A DNA stretch of 64,000 nucleotides, taken from contig NC_015387.1 in assembly GCF_000195335.1 (NCBI RefSeq), positions 868,001-932,000 of the forward strand. The letters are read 5' to 3'. This document shows positions 1 through 8,364 of the stretch, piece after piece. The DNA comes from Marinithermus hydrothermalis DSM 14884 (GTDB lineage: Bacteria; Deinococcota; Deinococci; Deinococcales; Marinithermaceae). Both the position numbers and the translations under genes were made by a program. The stretch's first letter is position 1. Every line of letters starts with the position of its first letter. The notes under the pieces are model-generated. The model saw only the letters and a program-made list of their open reading frames with translations. It did not search any database and was not told where the DNA came from.

Positions 1-19
1 TCGAGCGCTGCTGTGGATA

Positions 20-55
20 AGGCCCCCACCGTAGCCAGCGCCGCGGCGGGGGCCT
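20..55 (-). terminator. Possible terminator of the Omp85 gene
   Basis: An 8-bp perfect inverted repeat (positions 20-27 and 48-55) lies just after the Omp85 stop codon when read on the minus strand. The loop is long and GC-rich and the following T content is low, so this is a tentative call. Confidence 0.35.
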
Positions 56-84
56 CTACGAACCCACTAGGCAAGGGCAGGGAT

Positions 85-2538
85 TTAGAATACCGGGCCG
101 AGGCGGAAGTGGAGCACCCCGTTCGGGTTCGTGGGGCTAAACCCGTAGTCCAGGCGGATCGGGGGCAGGAACACCCCACTAAACCCGAGGTTTAGCTGCA
201 AGCCCACCCCGTATCCACCGAAGAAGACCGGATCTTCCCCCGGGTTCCACACGCTCCCCACGTCCACAAACACGATGCCCACAAGGGTCTGCGTAACCGA
301 GGAGCGTAGCCCGAAGTCGTACCGGTACTCCACCGACCCCCCGAGCAGGTTCGTTCCCGAGAAGGCGCGGTTCTCGTAGCCGCGCAACAAGCTGATCTCC
401 GGCTCCGAGCCGCCCAGGTGGAAGAGCCGGCTCTCCGGGGGCTCACCCAGGACCGTGCCCGCCGCTACGCGGAAGGCCAGCACCTGCTGACGCGGCTCGT
501 CCAGTGCGACATACGTCTTAAGGGTTGCGGAGAGGGGAACGAACTGCGTAGGGGCCTCTCCCTCAGGGAAGACCAGGCCGAACGCGCTCGAGGCCCGCGC
601 GGCCACGCCCTCCGTAGGGAAGTCGGGGCTGTCCGCGGTGCTGAAGCGCGCCGAGAGGCCCAGCGAATAGCTCTGGTAGGGGGTGGGCAGCAGCGCCATG
701 GCCTCCGCCTCGCTGGGGGTGCTGGGGGCTTCGGGGTCGAGCACCTCGAGCTTCGGCTGCACGATCTCCGCGTCTACGCTGGCGAAGAGCCGCAGGTTCT
801 TCAGGTCTTTGGAGAAGGGGCGGCCCACCGTGAAGCGAAAGCCGGTGCGGCGCTCGGTGAACTCCCAGCCGGTGTCTTGCCCGTTCGTGTCGGTGAGCGG
901 GATGTTCGGCACGGGAAGGGTGAAGAGGCTGAGCTCGAGACTGGTGCGCACCTCTTTCAGATCCGCGAAGTCCACGAACAGCCAGGGGATGCGGTAGGTG
1001 GCGCGGAGGGAGAAGTTATCCTGAGCCTCGTTCTCCCCGAAGACCACGTCCACCGAAACCTGGTGCGCGAGGCCGAACAGGTTGCGTTCGGTAAGGGTGG
1101 CCTGGCCGCTCCAGCCTTCGAGGCTGGACCACCCGATCGCCGGGGCGAAGATGCCCGTGCGGGCCTCCGAAAGCTCCAGGACGAGTACGACCTCGTCCGG
1201 TGTGGCGCCCGGCGCGGTACGTACCGCGGGGGGTTCGGCGAGCAGGCCCGTGCGCAGTAGGTTGGTGATGCCTTCCCGGACGGCTTGCACGGAGAGGACA
1301 CTGCCCGTTGGGGGGAGTTCGCGCAGCACCACCTCGTCGCGCGTGCGGTGCGGACCGTCCCACTCGAGCCGGTACCCGCCGATGCGGATCTCGTGCACCC
1401 GGAGGGTGTACACCCCCTCCTGGAAGGAAACGTCGGGCTGGGGGCGCACCTCGAGGCCCGCCTCCTGGTACAGGCGTACGATACGCCCGTAATCCTCCTG
1501 GGCGAGTTCGGGAACGTACACGTCCCCCGGCCCCAAGCGTAGCGCGGCGCGTACCTTCTCCAGGGGGAAGGCGCTCACCCCTTGGATCTGCACCTCGCGG
1601 ATCACACCGAAGCGCGGGGTGCTGGGGGAGAGCACCACCCGCACCTGATCTGGAGCGACCTGCTCCAGCTGGAAACGCACCTCTTGCCCCAAGGCACGGG
1701 AAAGCCGGGCCACTTCGTCCAGAAGCTGCTCGTAGTTGAAGGGTGCGCCGGCTTCGAGGATGATCGGCGCGTCCCCCAGGGCGGTGGCGTCCACCTCGGC
1801 GAGCTGCAGTTCCCGGATGCGGAGGTGCAGGGTGTCCTCGATCAGCCGGGTCTCGGCGGGATTCACGCCGCTTCCGCGGAAGCCTTGCTCGAAGTACCGC
1901 CGGTTCACCGTCTGAACGGCCTGCCGGTACGCTTCCCATTCGAACTTGCCCGCGCGCACGAGGGGATCGAACGCCGCGCGCACCTCCGCTTCAGGGATGA
2001 GGGTCGCGCCCTCCACCGCGATGCTCGCGAGGGGCGGGGACTCCTCCACGGTGTACTTCAAAATGACGCCTTCGGGGGTTTGCGTGGCCTCGAGGCGCAC
2101 CTCGGGGGTGAAGGGGAAACCCTGCTCGCGGTAGAAGGTGCCGATGCGCTGGGCGCCTTCCTGGGCACGGTTGGGGTTGTAGGTCGCCCCTTGGCCTAGG
2201 GCGAGTTCTTCTCCAAGAAGGCGGGTGAGGGTTTCGGGGGGGAAGGCCGAAGCGGCGATCTCCAGCCCGCGGATGGGGGGGTTGGGTTGGAGGCGGACCA
2301 CGAGCACCCCGTCCTCTAGGCGGACCTCCGCGCTGGCGAAGTAACCGGTCTCGAGTACCGCTTCCCGAACGGCCTCGAGGTCTGTCTCGGTGATCTCGTC
2401 GCCGACGGAGACGGGCAGGGCGATGCGGGCGAGGGCGTTGAGGACGGGGCCGGCCCCTTCGATACGTATGTCGTTTAGGGGGACCGCCAATACCATTCCA
2501 AACGCCAGGAATAACACCGCTGCAAGGCGTTTCAACAT
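85..2538 (-). CDS. bamA: Outer-membrane protein assembly factor, Omp85/BamA family
   Basis: 817 residues. Residues 1-18 form a signal peptide with a hydrophobic core. About residues 20-430 are a series of POTRA-like repeats, and about 440-817 form the beta-barrel, which ends in an aromatic Phe as expected for an outer-membrane barrel. Omp85 proteins insert other barrel proteins into the outer membrane. The closest expected relatives are the Thermus Omp85 proteins. Start: ATG at 2538 has no Shine-Dalgarno sequence but has a TAGCAT box six bases upstream, so the mRNA is probably leaderless. The gene is divergent from the nucleoside phosphorylase. A TamA-like role is the main alternative. Confidence 0.88.
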   Translation of the reverse strand: MLKRLAAVLFLAFGMVLAVPLNDIRIEGAGPVLNALARIALPVSVGDEITETDLEAVREAVLETGYFASAEVRLEDGVLVVRLQPNPPIRGLEIAASAFPPETLTRLLGEELALGQGATYNPNRAQEGAQRIGTFYREQGFPFTPEVRLEATQTPEGVILKYTVEESPPLASIAVEGATLIPEAEVRAAFDPLVRAGKFEWEAYRQAVQTVNRRYFEQGFRGSGVNPAETRLIEDTLHLRIRELQLAEVDATALGDAPIILEAGAPFNYEQLLDEVARLSRALGQEVRFQLEQVAPDQVRVVLSPSTPRFGVIREVQIQGVSAFPLEKVRAALRLGPGDVYVPELAQEDYGRIVRLYQEAGLEVRPQPDVSFQEGVYTLRVHEIRIGGYRLEWDGPHRTRDEVVLRELPPTGSVLSVQAVREGITNLLRTGLLAEPPAVRTAPGATPDEVVLVLELSEARTGIFAPAIGWSSLEGWSGQATLTERNLFGLAHQVSVDVVFGENEAQDNFSLRATYRIPWLFVDFADLKEVRTSLELSLFTLPVPNIPLTDTNGQDTGWEFTERRTGFRFTVGRPFSKDLKNLRLFASVDAEIVQPKLEVLDPEAPSTPSEAEAMALLPTPYQSYSLGLSARFSTADSPDFPTEGVAARASSAFGLVFPEGEAPTQFVPLSATLKTYVALDEPRQQVLAFRVAAGTVLGEPPESRLFHLGGSEPEISLLRGYENRAFSGTNLLGGSVEYRYDFGLRSSVTQTLVGIVFVDVGSVWNPGEDPVFFGGYGVGLQLNLGFSGVFLPPIRLDYGFSPTNPNGVLHFRLGPVF

Positions 2539-2544
2539 GCGATC

Positions 2545-2550
2545 ATGCTA
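2545..2550 (-). promoter_or_regulatory. -10 box for leaderless bamA transcript
   Basis: On the minus strand TAGCAT is followed by six bases and then the ATG. This is the spacing seen for leaderless messages in Deinococcus-Thermus bacteria. No convincing -35 is visible. Confidence 0.45.
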
Positions 2551-2633
2551 CCGAATTGTGGTGAAGTACGTGTGAGAGGGGGCGTCAGGGCGCCTTGTGG
2601 GGGGGAGCTCGGTTGGGTATCGTAGGAAGCGTG

Positions 2634-3449
2634 ATGTACGACAAGATTCAGGAAGCGGTGAAAGCGGTGCGCCGCAGGACCTCCTTTGAGCCCGAGATCG
2701 GGGTGGTCCTGGGCAGTGGCTTGGGGCCTCTTGCGGACGAGGTCGAGGCGGTCGCGGAGGTGCCGTACAGCGAGATCCCGGGCTTCCCCATCTCGACGGC
2801 ACCGGGGCACGAAGGGAAGCTCGTGTTGGGGACCCTCGCGGGCAAGAAGGTGGTCGTGTACAAGGGGCGGGTGCACTATTACGAGGGGTACCCCATGGAG
2901 CAGGTGGTCTTCCCGGTGCGGGTGGGGTACTACCTCGGGGCGAAGACCTTCGTGCTCACCTCGGCCGCTGGGGGGCTCAACCCCATGTGGGAGGCCGGGG
3001 ACATCATGCTGCACCTGGACTACATCAACTTCATGGGAGAGAACCCCTTGAGGGGGCCGAACGACGAGCGCATGGGCCCGCGCTTCCCGGTGATGTTCGA
3101 GGCTTACGACCCCGAGGCGATCGAGCGGGCGCGGGAGGTGGCTCGCAAGGAGAACATCCGCTTGCGGGAGGGGGTGTACGTGGCGATCTCCGGCCCGAGC
3201 TTCGCGTCGCGGGCTGAGCTGCGCCTGTTGCGCTACGGGTTCGGGGCGGACGCGATCGGGATGTCCATGGTGCCGGAGGTGATCGCTCTGCGTCACTTGG
3301 GAGCCCGCGTCTTGGGGTTGTCCACCATCACCGACATGGCCGTCGGGGACCGTGACCACCACTCCACCGCGGAGGAGGTCCTCGAGACCGCCGAGCGGAC
3401 CGGCCCCGTGTTCCGGCGCTTGGTTAAGGCGATCCTAGAGGTCCTCTAG
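2634..3449 (+). CDS. punA: Purine nucleoside phosphorylase, trimeric (class II PNP) type
   Basis: 271 residues from ATG 2634, chosen because an AGGA motif lies six bases upstream; GTG 2631 is possible. It cleaves purine nucleosides with phosphate to base and ribose-1-phosphate. Visible family motifs are the GSGLGPL phosphate loop near residue 25, GHEGKL, GRVHYYEGY, the SAAGGLNP segment and GPSFASRAE. The base-recognition residue that is Asn in 6-oxopurine-specific enzymes is Asp here (residue 234, in STITDMA), which resembles methylthioadenosine phosphorylases and suggests altered base choice. It is followed after five bases by the PLP-binding protein, so the two are probably co-transcribed. 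Confidence 0.92.
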   Translation: MYDKIQEAVKAVRRRTSFEPEIGVVLGSGLGPLADEVEAVAEVPYSEIPGFPISTAPGHEGKLVLGTLAGKKVVVYKGRVHYYEGYPMEQVVFPVRVGYYLGAKTFVLTSAAGGLNPMWEAGDIMLHLDYINFMGENPLRGPNDERMGPRFPVMFEAYDPEAIERAREVARKENIRLREGVYVAISGPSFASRAELRLLRYGFGADAIGMSMVPEVIALRHLGARVLGLSTITDMAVGDRDHHSTAEEVLETAERTGPVFRRLVKAILEVL

Positions 3450-3454
3450 GTGCG

Positions 3455-4099
3455 ATGGGGCTGCCCGAGGTCCTGGAGCGCATCGCGCGCGCTGCGGCCC
3501 GGGCGGGCCGCAGCGCGGACTCGGTGCGCCTCGTCGCGGTGACGAAAGGGCGCACCCTAGAGGAGATTCAGCGCTGCGTGCTGGCGTACGGGAACTTCCC
3601 GCTAGGGGAGTCGCGGGTCCAGGAAGCGCGGCCCAAGATGGAGGCGCTGAGCGGGGTGGAGTGGCACTTTATCGGACCGTTGCAGCGCAACAAGGTCAAG
3701 TTCATGCGACCGTTTGCCCTGGTGCACTCGATCGACTCCGTCCGCCTCGCGCAGGCCCTCGCGCGCCGCGCCGCGAGGGAAGGTTGGCGCGCCCGGGTGC
3801 TGCTTCAGGTCAACGTGGCCCGCGAGCCGCAAAAACACGGGGTGTTCGTCGAGGAGCTTGCGGACGCGGTGGCGCGGGTGCGGGAGCTCGAAGCGCTGGA
3901 ACTCGTGGGTCTGATGACCATGGCACCGTACACCGAGCGGCCGGAGGAGGTGCGCTGGGTGTTCCGCGAGCTCTCCCGGCTCGCCGACCGGTATAATTTG
4001 GCCGAGCGGTCGATGGGCATGACCGGGGATTTCGAGGTCGCGGTTGAGGAAGGCGCGACGCTGGTTCGGGTAGGTCGGGCGTTGTTCGAGGAGGGTTGA
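3455..4099 (+). CDS. yggS: Pyridoxal-phosphate homeostasis protein, YggS/PLPBP family
   Basis: 214 residues, about the family's usual length. It is a single-domain fold-type III PLP-binding barrel with no known catalytic reaction that buffers PLP and keeps amino-acid pools in balance. The PLP lysine is in VAVTKGRT near residue 31; the WHFIGPLQRNK segment and the SMGMTGDFEVAVEEG phosphate-binding region are characteristic. In bacteria it often precedes cell-division or membrane genes, and here it overlaps divIVA by one base (TGATG), so translation is probably coupled. Confidence 0.92.
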   Translation: MGLPEVLERIARAAARAGRSADSVRLVAVTKGRTLEEIQRCVLAYGNFPLGESRVQEARPKMEALSGVEWHFIGPLQRNKVKFMRPFALVHSIDSVRLAQALARRAAREGWRARVLLQVNVAREPQKHGVFVEELADAVARVRELEALELVGLMTMAPYTERPEEVRWVFRELSRLADRYNLAERSMGMTGDFEVAVEEGATLVRVGRALFEEG

Positions 4100-4563
4100 T
4101 GGAGCTCAGCTCGTTGGACATTCGCTACCAGGAGTTCAGGCGCGTGCTGCGCGGGTACGCCCCCGAGGAGGTGCGGGATTATCTGGGCCGGATCGCGGAC
4201 CGGGTGGGGGCGCTGCTCGAGGAGAACGAGGCCCTAAGGGCCCGTGTCCAGGAGCTTGAGGAGACCCTCGAGGAGATGCGCCGTGGCGAGGAGGAGTTGA
4301 AGCGAGCGGTGGTCGCTGCGGAGCGGATCGCCCGGGAGGTGAAGCTGCAAGCGGAACGCGAGGCGGAGCTCATCCGGAAGGAAGCGGAGGCCGCGAAGGA
4401 GGAGATCCTTCGGGAGGCGATGGAGCAAGTCAAACGCTTGCAGCGCGAGTTCGAGGCGTTGCGCCGCGAGCGGGATTTGTTCATCGAACAGTTTCGGGGG
4501 TTGCTCGAGGGGTACCTCGATTCTTTAGAGAAGGTGGCCCCTCGGTCAACCCGAACCGGGTGA
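4099..4563 (+). CDS. divIVA: DivIVA-family coiled-coil protein
   Basis: 154 residues from ATG 4099; this ATG overlaps the preceding stop. The N-terminal 25 residues carry the DivIVA membrane-targeting signature (a segment like FRRVLRGYAPEEVRDYL). From about residue 35 to 140 the chain is a continuous Glu/Arg-rich coiled coil. DivIVA proteins mark curved membranes at poles and septa and recruit division or wall-growth factors. The 3' end overlaps the convergent DUF218 gene by 83 bases. Confidence 0.9.
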   Translation: MELSSLDIRYQEFRRVLRGYAPEEVRDYLGRIADRVGALLEENEALRARVQELEETLEEMRRGEEELKRAVVAAERIAREVKLQAEREAELIRKEAEAAKEEILREAMEQVKRLQREFEALRRERDLFIEQFRGLLEGYLDSLEKVAPRSTRTG

Positions 4564-5053
4564 GGAGGCGCAGCACCGCCTCGCGCCAGCGGTACTCGAG
4601 GGGGAACCTTCCTGCTACCGGGTAACCGCCCGCGTCGATGTTCAGCCGCTGAGCGAGCATCATGGCCCGGGGCAGGTGGGGGGCGTCCGTAACGATGAGG
4701 ACGCGCGCCGGTCCGAGGAGTGCCCGGGCGTTCTTGAGGTTCTCCCAGGTGCTGCGGCTTCGCGTCTCGCAGATTAGCGCGTCCCTGGGCACACCGGCGG
4801 CCTCGAGGTAGCGGCACCCGACCTCGCCTTCGCTGTAACGGTCACCGGGTTGTTTCCCGCCCGTGACGAGGATCGTGGGCGCGTACCCCTGCCGGTAGAG
4901 GGCGAGCGCGGCGTTCAGGCGGTTCGCGAAGATGGGGGAGGGGTGACCGTTGTACTGGGCCGCCCCGAGCACCACGATCGCATCGGCCATCTGGGGGGCG
5001 CTTGCGAGCCCCCAGATGAACACGCACAATAGGGCGGCCCACAGCTTCCGCAC
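4481..5053 (-). CDS. DUF218/YdcF-ElyC-SanA family protein
   Basis: 190 residues. An N-terminal signal or anchor segment (about residues 4-18) is followed by the DUF218 fold with AIVVLGAAQYNG, the FANRLNAALALY segment, ILVTGGKQPGD and SRSTWENLKNA. Members are envelope proteins linked to wall precursor metabolism and barrier function, with no firm reaction assigned. The C-terminal 28 codons lie antisense to the end of divIVA. It sits four bases downstream of the HAD gene on the same strand and is probably co-transcribed with it. Confidence 0.8.
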   Translation of the reverse strand: MRKLWAALLCVFIWGLASAPQMADAIVVLGAAQYNGHPSPIFANRLNAALALYRQGYAPTILVTGGKQPGDRYSEGEVGCRYLEAAGVPRDALICETRSRSTWENLKNARALLGPARVLIVTDAPHLPRAMMLAQRLNIDAGGYPVAGRFPLEYRWREAVLRLLTRFGLTEGPPSLKNRGTPRATPETVR

Positions 5054-5057
5054 GACC

Positions 5058-5642
5058 TTAGCCTATGGCAGAGGGGCGCGTGTTGTCCAGGAAGGCAAGG
5101 AGCTCCTGGGGGGTGCGTAGGCGGGGGTGGAGGTCCGCGTTATCGGGGGTGGGCAGGAAGACGATGGGCACGCCCGCCGCTTCCGCTGCGATGCGGTCCG
5201 CGTGAGAATCGCCCACGAACAGCGCCTCTTCCGGACGAACTTTGAGGTACGCTAGCGCCTGCTCGATCAGGTCCGGGGCGGGTTTGGGGCGTCCGTCGGC
5301 GCGCGTGAGCACCAGGGAGAACTCGAGGCGGTGCCGTTGCAGGACGATCTGAACGGCTTCCGGGTTGTTGTTCGTGATGAGCGCGGTGGGGACCGCGGCG
5401 CGCCGAAGGGCGCGCAGCACCGCCCGCATGCCTGGACGCACGCGGGATTTTTGGGCGACCTCCCGCTCGAGCTGGTGGAACGCCCCACGGGCGATTTCGC
5501 GCTGCGTTTCGGGGAGGAGGCTTAACCCCTCGATGACCAAGTGGTCGTTCGGCAGGCCCCAGCGCCGCTTGAACTCGAGGAGGGGGGAGGGGCGCACGGG
5601 TTCGAGGAGGGTATCATCCATGTCGAAGAGGAATGCTTTCAT
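5058..5642 (-). CDS. HAD-family phosphatase
   Basis: 194 residues from ATG 5642; an upstream in-frame ATG at 5663 would add seven residues that do not resemble the family. Motif I is FLFDMDDTL at the extreme N-terminus with the nucleophile Asp, motif II is the Thr in ALITNN, and motif III/IV are Lys in GRPKPAPD and the Asp pair in FVGDSHADR. This is the layout of phosphoglycolate-phosphatase-like subfamily I enzymes with a helical cap. The substrate cannot be told from sequence. Its 5' end is divergent from hflX. Confidence 0.82.
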   Translation of the reverse strand: MKAFLFDMDDTLLEPVRPSPLLEFKRRWGLPNDHLVIEGLSLLPETQREIARGAFHQLEREVAQKSRVRPGMRAVLRALRRAAVPTALITNNNPEAVQIVLQRHRLEFSLVLTRADGRPKPAPDLIEQALAYLKVRPEEALFVGDSHADRIAAEAAGVPIVFLPTPDNADLHPRLRTPQELLAFLDNTRPSAIG

Positions 5643-5658
5643 GGCAGGGCTCTCATGG

Positions 5659-5664
5659 TACAAT
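5659..5664 (+). promoter_or_regulatory. -10 box for hflX
   Basis: TACAAT at 5659-5664 would start transcription near 5671, exactly at the left arm of the hairpin described next. The -35 (about 5636-5641) is poor. Confidence 0.4.
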
Positions 5665-5671
5665 AAATCCG

Positions 5672-5713
5672 CCGGGAAAGCGGAAGCCTACCCCCTCTCT
5701 TTCCCGGGAGGTG
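5672..5713 (+). promoter_or_regulatory. Leader hairpin overlapping the hflX ribosome binding site
   Basis: A perfect 9-bp inverted repeat (5672-5680 and 5699-5707) has an 18-base loop. Its right arm runs into the very strong Shine-Dalgarno GGGAGGTGA at 5706-5714. Folding would partly mask the ribosome binding site, so the hairpin may control HflX translation. Confidence 0.5.
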
Positions 5714-5720
5714 AACAGGG

Positions 5721-7370
5721 ATTAACAAGGTTTACGGACGAACGAACGGCCTAAAACCCAGTGCCCGTAAGCGGCTCGCGAACCTGTACCGCCGCCGCGT
5801 TCCGGATGACCGTCTGTACACCGCGGAGCTTGCCCGGACGCTGGCGCAGCTTTCTTACGAGATTCACAAACCGATCAGCCTCCTGCTCGACCGCCGGGGG
5901 AGCGTGCGTGCCGTGACCGTGGGGGACGCGCGCGAGGTGCCGATCCCGCCCATGGCGTACGTGGAGACCCGGCTTTCCGGGTACCGGATCCTGCACACGC
6001 ACCTTGGCGGAGGTGGGCTTTCCCGGCCGGACCTTTCCACCCTGTTCCTGAACCGGCTGGACGCGGTGGTGGCCCTGGATGTCGCGGAGGGGCGTCCCAC
6101 GAACGCGCACCTCGCGCACCTGGTGCCGCCCCACGCGGAGGAGGAGGACTGGCGCGTCTACCCCGCCCGCCCCTACCACGCGTACCTCGATTGGGACTTC
6201 GGCGCGGTGCTGAAGGCCCTCGAGGAGGAGCTCGCGAAGGCCGCGCGGGTGCGGGAGATGGCGGACGGGTCGGGGGAACGCGTGATTCTGGTGGGCGTGG
6301 ACCGGGGCGAGGGGCCTCAGGCCGAGGTGGACCTCGTCGAGCTGGCCGAGCTCGCGCGCACGGCGGGTGGCGTCGTGGTGCACCGGGAGCTCGTGTACCG
6401 GCCCGAGCTGGACGCGCGGTACGTGGTGGGGCGCGGCAAGCTCGAGGAGCTCACCACGGTCGCGTACCACGAGAACGCCGGCACGCTGATCTTCGGGCTG
6501 GACCTCGCGCCGGCGCAGGCGCGCGAGATCGAGACGGTCACCCAGCTGAAGGTGCTGGACCGCACCCAGCTGATCCTGGACATCTTCGCGCAGCACGCAC
6601 GCACCCCCCAGGCCAAGGCGCAGGTGGAGCTCGCGCAGCTCCGCTACCTCCTGCCGCGCCTGGTCGGGCGCGGCCGGGAGATGAGCCGCCTCGGGGGTGG
6701 GATCGGCACGCGCGGTCCCGGCGAGACCAAGCTCGAGGTGGACCGCCGGCGGATCCAGGCGCGGATCGCGCACCTGACGCGCGACCTGGAGAAGTACGCC
6801 CAGCAGCGCCGCGAGGCCCGCAAGGCCCGCAAGCGCCACGGCCTGCCCGTGATCGGCATCGTGGGGTACACCAACGCGGGGAAGACCACCCTCCTCCAAG
6901 CGCTCGCGAAGCGCGGAGAGCCTGGCGAGAACAAGCTTTTCGCAACGCTCAGGCCCCTCACGCGCAAGGGGTTCCTGCCCGGGCTGGGGGAGGTGCTGTA
7001 CACGGACACGGTCGGCTTCATCCGGCATATGCCGGCAGACCTCATGGCCGCGTTTCGGGCGACGCTCGAGGAACTCTTGGACGCGGACGTGCTGGTGCAT
7101 GTGCTGGACGTTTCGCAGGAGGGGGCCCTCGAACGCCACGCGACGGTGGAGGATGTGCTGCGCGAGCTGGGAGTGGAGCAGCCCCGGGTGCTCGCGCTCA
7201 ATAAGGCCGATCGGGCCGACCCCTACGATGTGGATTTCGTTCAGGAGCGCTTGGGCGGCTTGGTGATCTCCGCGACGAAGCGAGAGGGGCTGGAGGCTTT
7301 GAAGCAAGCGTTGGTTCAGGCGCTGGTGGCGCGAGGGGTGCGGCCGCAAGCCTGGGCACAGTACGGTTAG
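5721..7370 (+). CDS. hflX: Ribosome-associated GTPase HflX, apparent ATT start
   Basis: 549 residues if translation begins at ATT 5721. HflX is a GTPase that binds the 50S subunit and rescues or splits stalled ribosomes. The HflX N-domain, the RYVVGRGKLEEL region, the glycine-rich linker (RLGGGIGTRGPGETKLE) and the G domain with GYTNAGKTTL (P-loop), DTVGF and NKAD are all present. No ATG, GTG or TTG occurs in frame between the stop at 5712 and GTG 5904, yet codons 5721-5903 encode protein-like sequence (VYGRTNGLKPSARKRLANLY) and a near-perfect Shine-Dalgarno ends six bases before ATT 5721. The alternative GTG 5904 would remove 61 residues. The SurA-like gene follows after 13 bases. Confidence 0.85.
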   Translation: MNKVYGRTNGLKPSARKRLANLYRRRVPDDRLYTAELARTLAQLSYEIHKPISLLLDRRGSVRAVTVGDAREVPIPPMAYVETRLSGYRILHTHLGGGGLSRPDLSTLFLNRLDAVVALDVAEGRPTNAHLAHLVPPHAEEEDWRVYPARPYHAYLDWDFGAVLKALEEELAKAARVREMADGSGERVILVGVDRGEGPQAEVDLVELAELARTAGGVVVHRELVYRPELDARYVVGRGKLEELTTVAYHENAGTLIFGLDLAPAQAREIETVTQLKVLDRTQLILDIFAQHARTPQAKAQVELAQLRYLLPRLVGRGREMSRLGGGIGTRGPGETKLEVDRRRIQARIAHLTRDLEKYAQQRREARKARKRHGLPVIGIVGYTNAGKTTLLQALAKRGEPGENKLFATLRPLTRKGFLPGLGEVLYTDTVGFIRHMPADLMAAFRATLEELLDADVLVHVLDVSQEGALERHATVEDVLRELGVEQPRVLALNKADRADPYDVDFVQERLGGLVISATKREGLEALKQALVQALVARGVRPQAWAQYG

Positions 7371-7383
7371 GTAAGGAGACGGG

Positions 7384-8310
7384 ATGAAACGATTCCTCAT
7401 GGTAGGGTTATTGATTCTTTTGCCGTTCGCGGCCGCACAACAGGACGTGGTGGTCGCCGAGGTGGACGGGGAACCGATCCTGTTGAGCGAGCTGGACCTC
7501 CAGTTCGAGCTGTTCCTGCGCGGCGTGTTCGGGCAGCAGGGCGTACCCATCACCGATGAGCTGCGCGCGCGGTTCGCGCCCCTCAAGGCGCAGATCCTGG
7601 AGCGGCTGGTGCGGGACCGGGTGGTCCTCCAAGCGGCCCGCAAGGCCGGGCTGGCCGCCTCGGAAGAAGCTGTTCGGGAGCGCCTTATGGGCATCAAGGA
7701 GCAGTTCCCCGACTCGGCTGCCTTCGAGTCCGCCCTCGAGGCTTCCGGCATCCCCAGCGAGGACGTGCTCCTCCAGTTGATGCGGGAGGCCCAGACATAC
7801 AACAACTACCTGGACTGGTTACGGCCCCAGCTCCGCATCTCCGAGCCCGCCATGCGGCTGTACTACTACCTGGATCGGGCGAGCTTCGCGGAGCCGGAGG
7901 AGCTTTGCGTGAGCCACATCCTGGTGCGTACGCGGGAGGAGGCCGAGGCGGTCCTGGAGCGCCTAAACGCGGGAGAGGCGTTTGAGGACCTCGCGAACCA
8001 GCTCTCGATCGACCCCGGCTCCAACACCACGGGCGGCGCGTTGGGGTGTCACCCGGCCGGTACCTTCATCGAGCCTTTCGAACGGGCCGCGCGGCGCCTC
8101 GAGGTCGGCGAACTCACGCGCACCCCGGTCGAGAGCGAGTTCGGGTTCCACGTGATTCGCCTGGATGGGTTCCGGCCCGCGCGCGTCCCGCCGTTTGAGG
8201 CCGTTCGGGGCGAGATCGAAGCGCGCTTTCTGGACCGCGCGGTACGGCAGCACCTGGACTACCTCTTCGAGCGGGCCGAGGTGCGCACCTTCCCGGACCG
8301 CATCCCCTAG
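7384..8310 (+). CDS. Periplasmic PpiC-type (parvulin) peptidyl-prolyl isomerase, SurA-like
   Basis: 308 residues with a signal peptide (about 1-18, cleavage near AAAQ). An N-terminal SurA_N-like helical chaperone region (20-160) precedes one parvulin domain (about 170-270) that begins at CVSHILVRT and ends at GFHVIRLDGF. It probably helps fold exported and outer-membrane proteins, alongside the Omp85 protein encoded nearby. Its start has a good ribosome binding site (AAGGAGA). A terminator follows at 8332-8350. Confidence 0.87.
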   Translation: MKRFLMVGLLILLPFAAAQQDVVVAEVDGEPILLSELDLQFELFLRGVFGQQGVPITDELRARFAPLKAQILERLVRDRVVLQAARKAGLAASEEAVRERLMGIKEQFPDSAAFESALEASGIPSEDVLLQLMREAQTYNNYLDWLRPQLRISEPAMRLYYYLDRASFAEPEELCVSHILVRTREEAEAVLERLNAGEAFEDLANQLSIDPGSNTTGGALGCHPAGTFIEPFERAARRLEVGELTRTPVESEFGFHVIRLDGFRPARVPPFEAVRGEIEARFLDRAVRQHLDYLFERAEVRTFPDRIP

Positions 8311-8331
8311 CGCAAAGCCGACTGGGGTGTA

Positions 8332-8358
8332 GGGGCGGAAGGCCCGCCCCTTGCTTTT
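8332..8358 (+). terminator. Intrinsic terminator after the SurA-like gene
   Basis: A 7-bp GC stem (8332-8338 with 8344-8350) is followed by a T-rich tract ending near 8358. It separates the hflX operon from queG. Confidence 0.7.
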
Positions 8359-8364
8359 GAAGGC

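Noticed and set aside
5751-7805. 684-codon minus-strand open frame opposite hflX
   Set aside because: It is a shadow frame: repetitive Arg/His/Leu composition, no motifs, and the plus-strand frame encodes a complete HflX.
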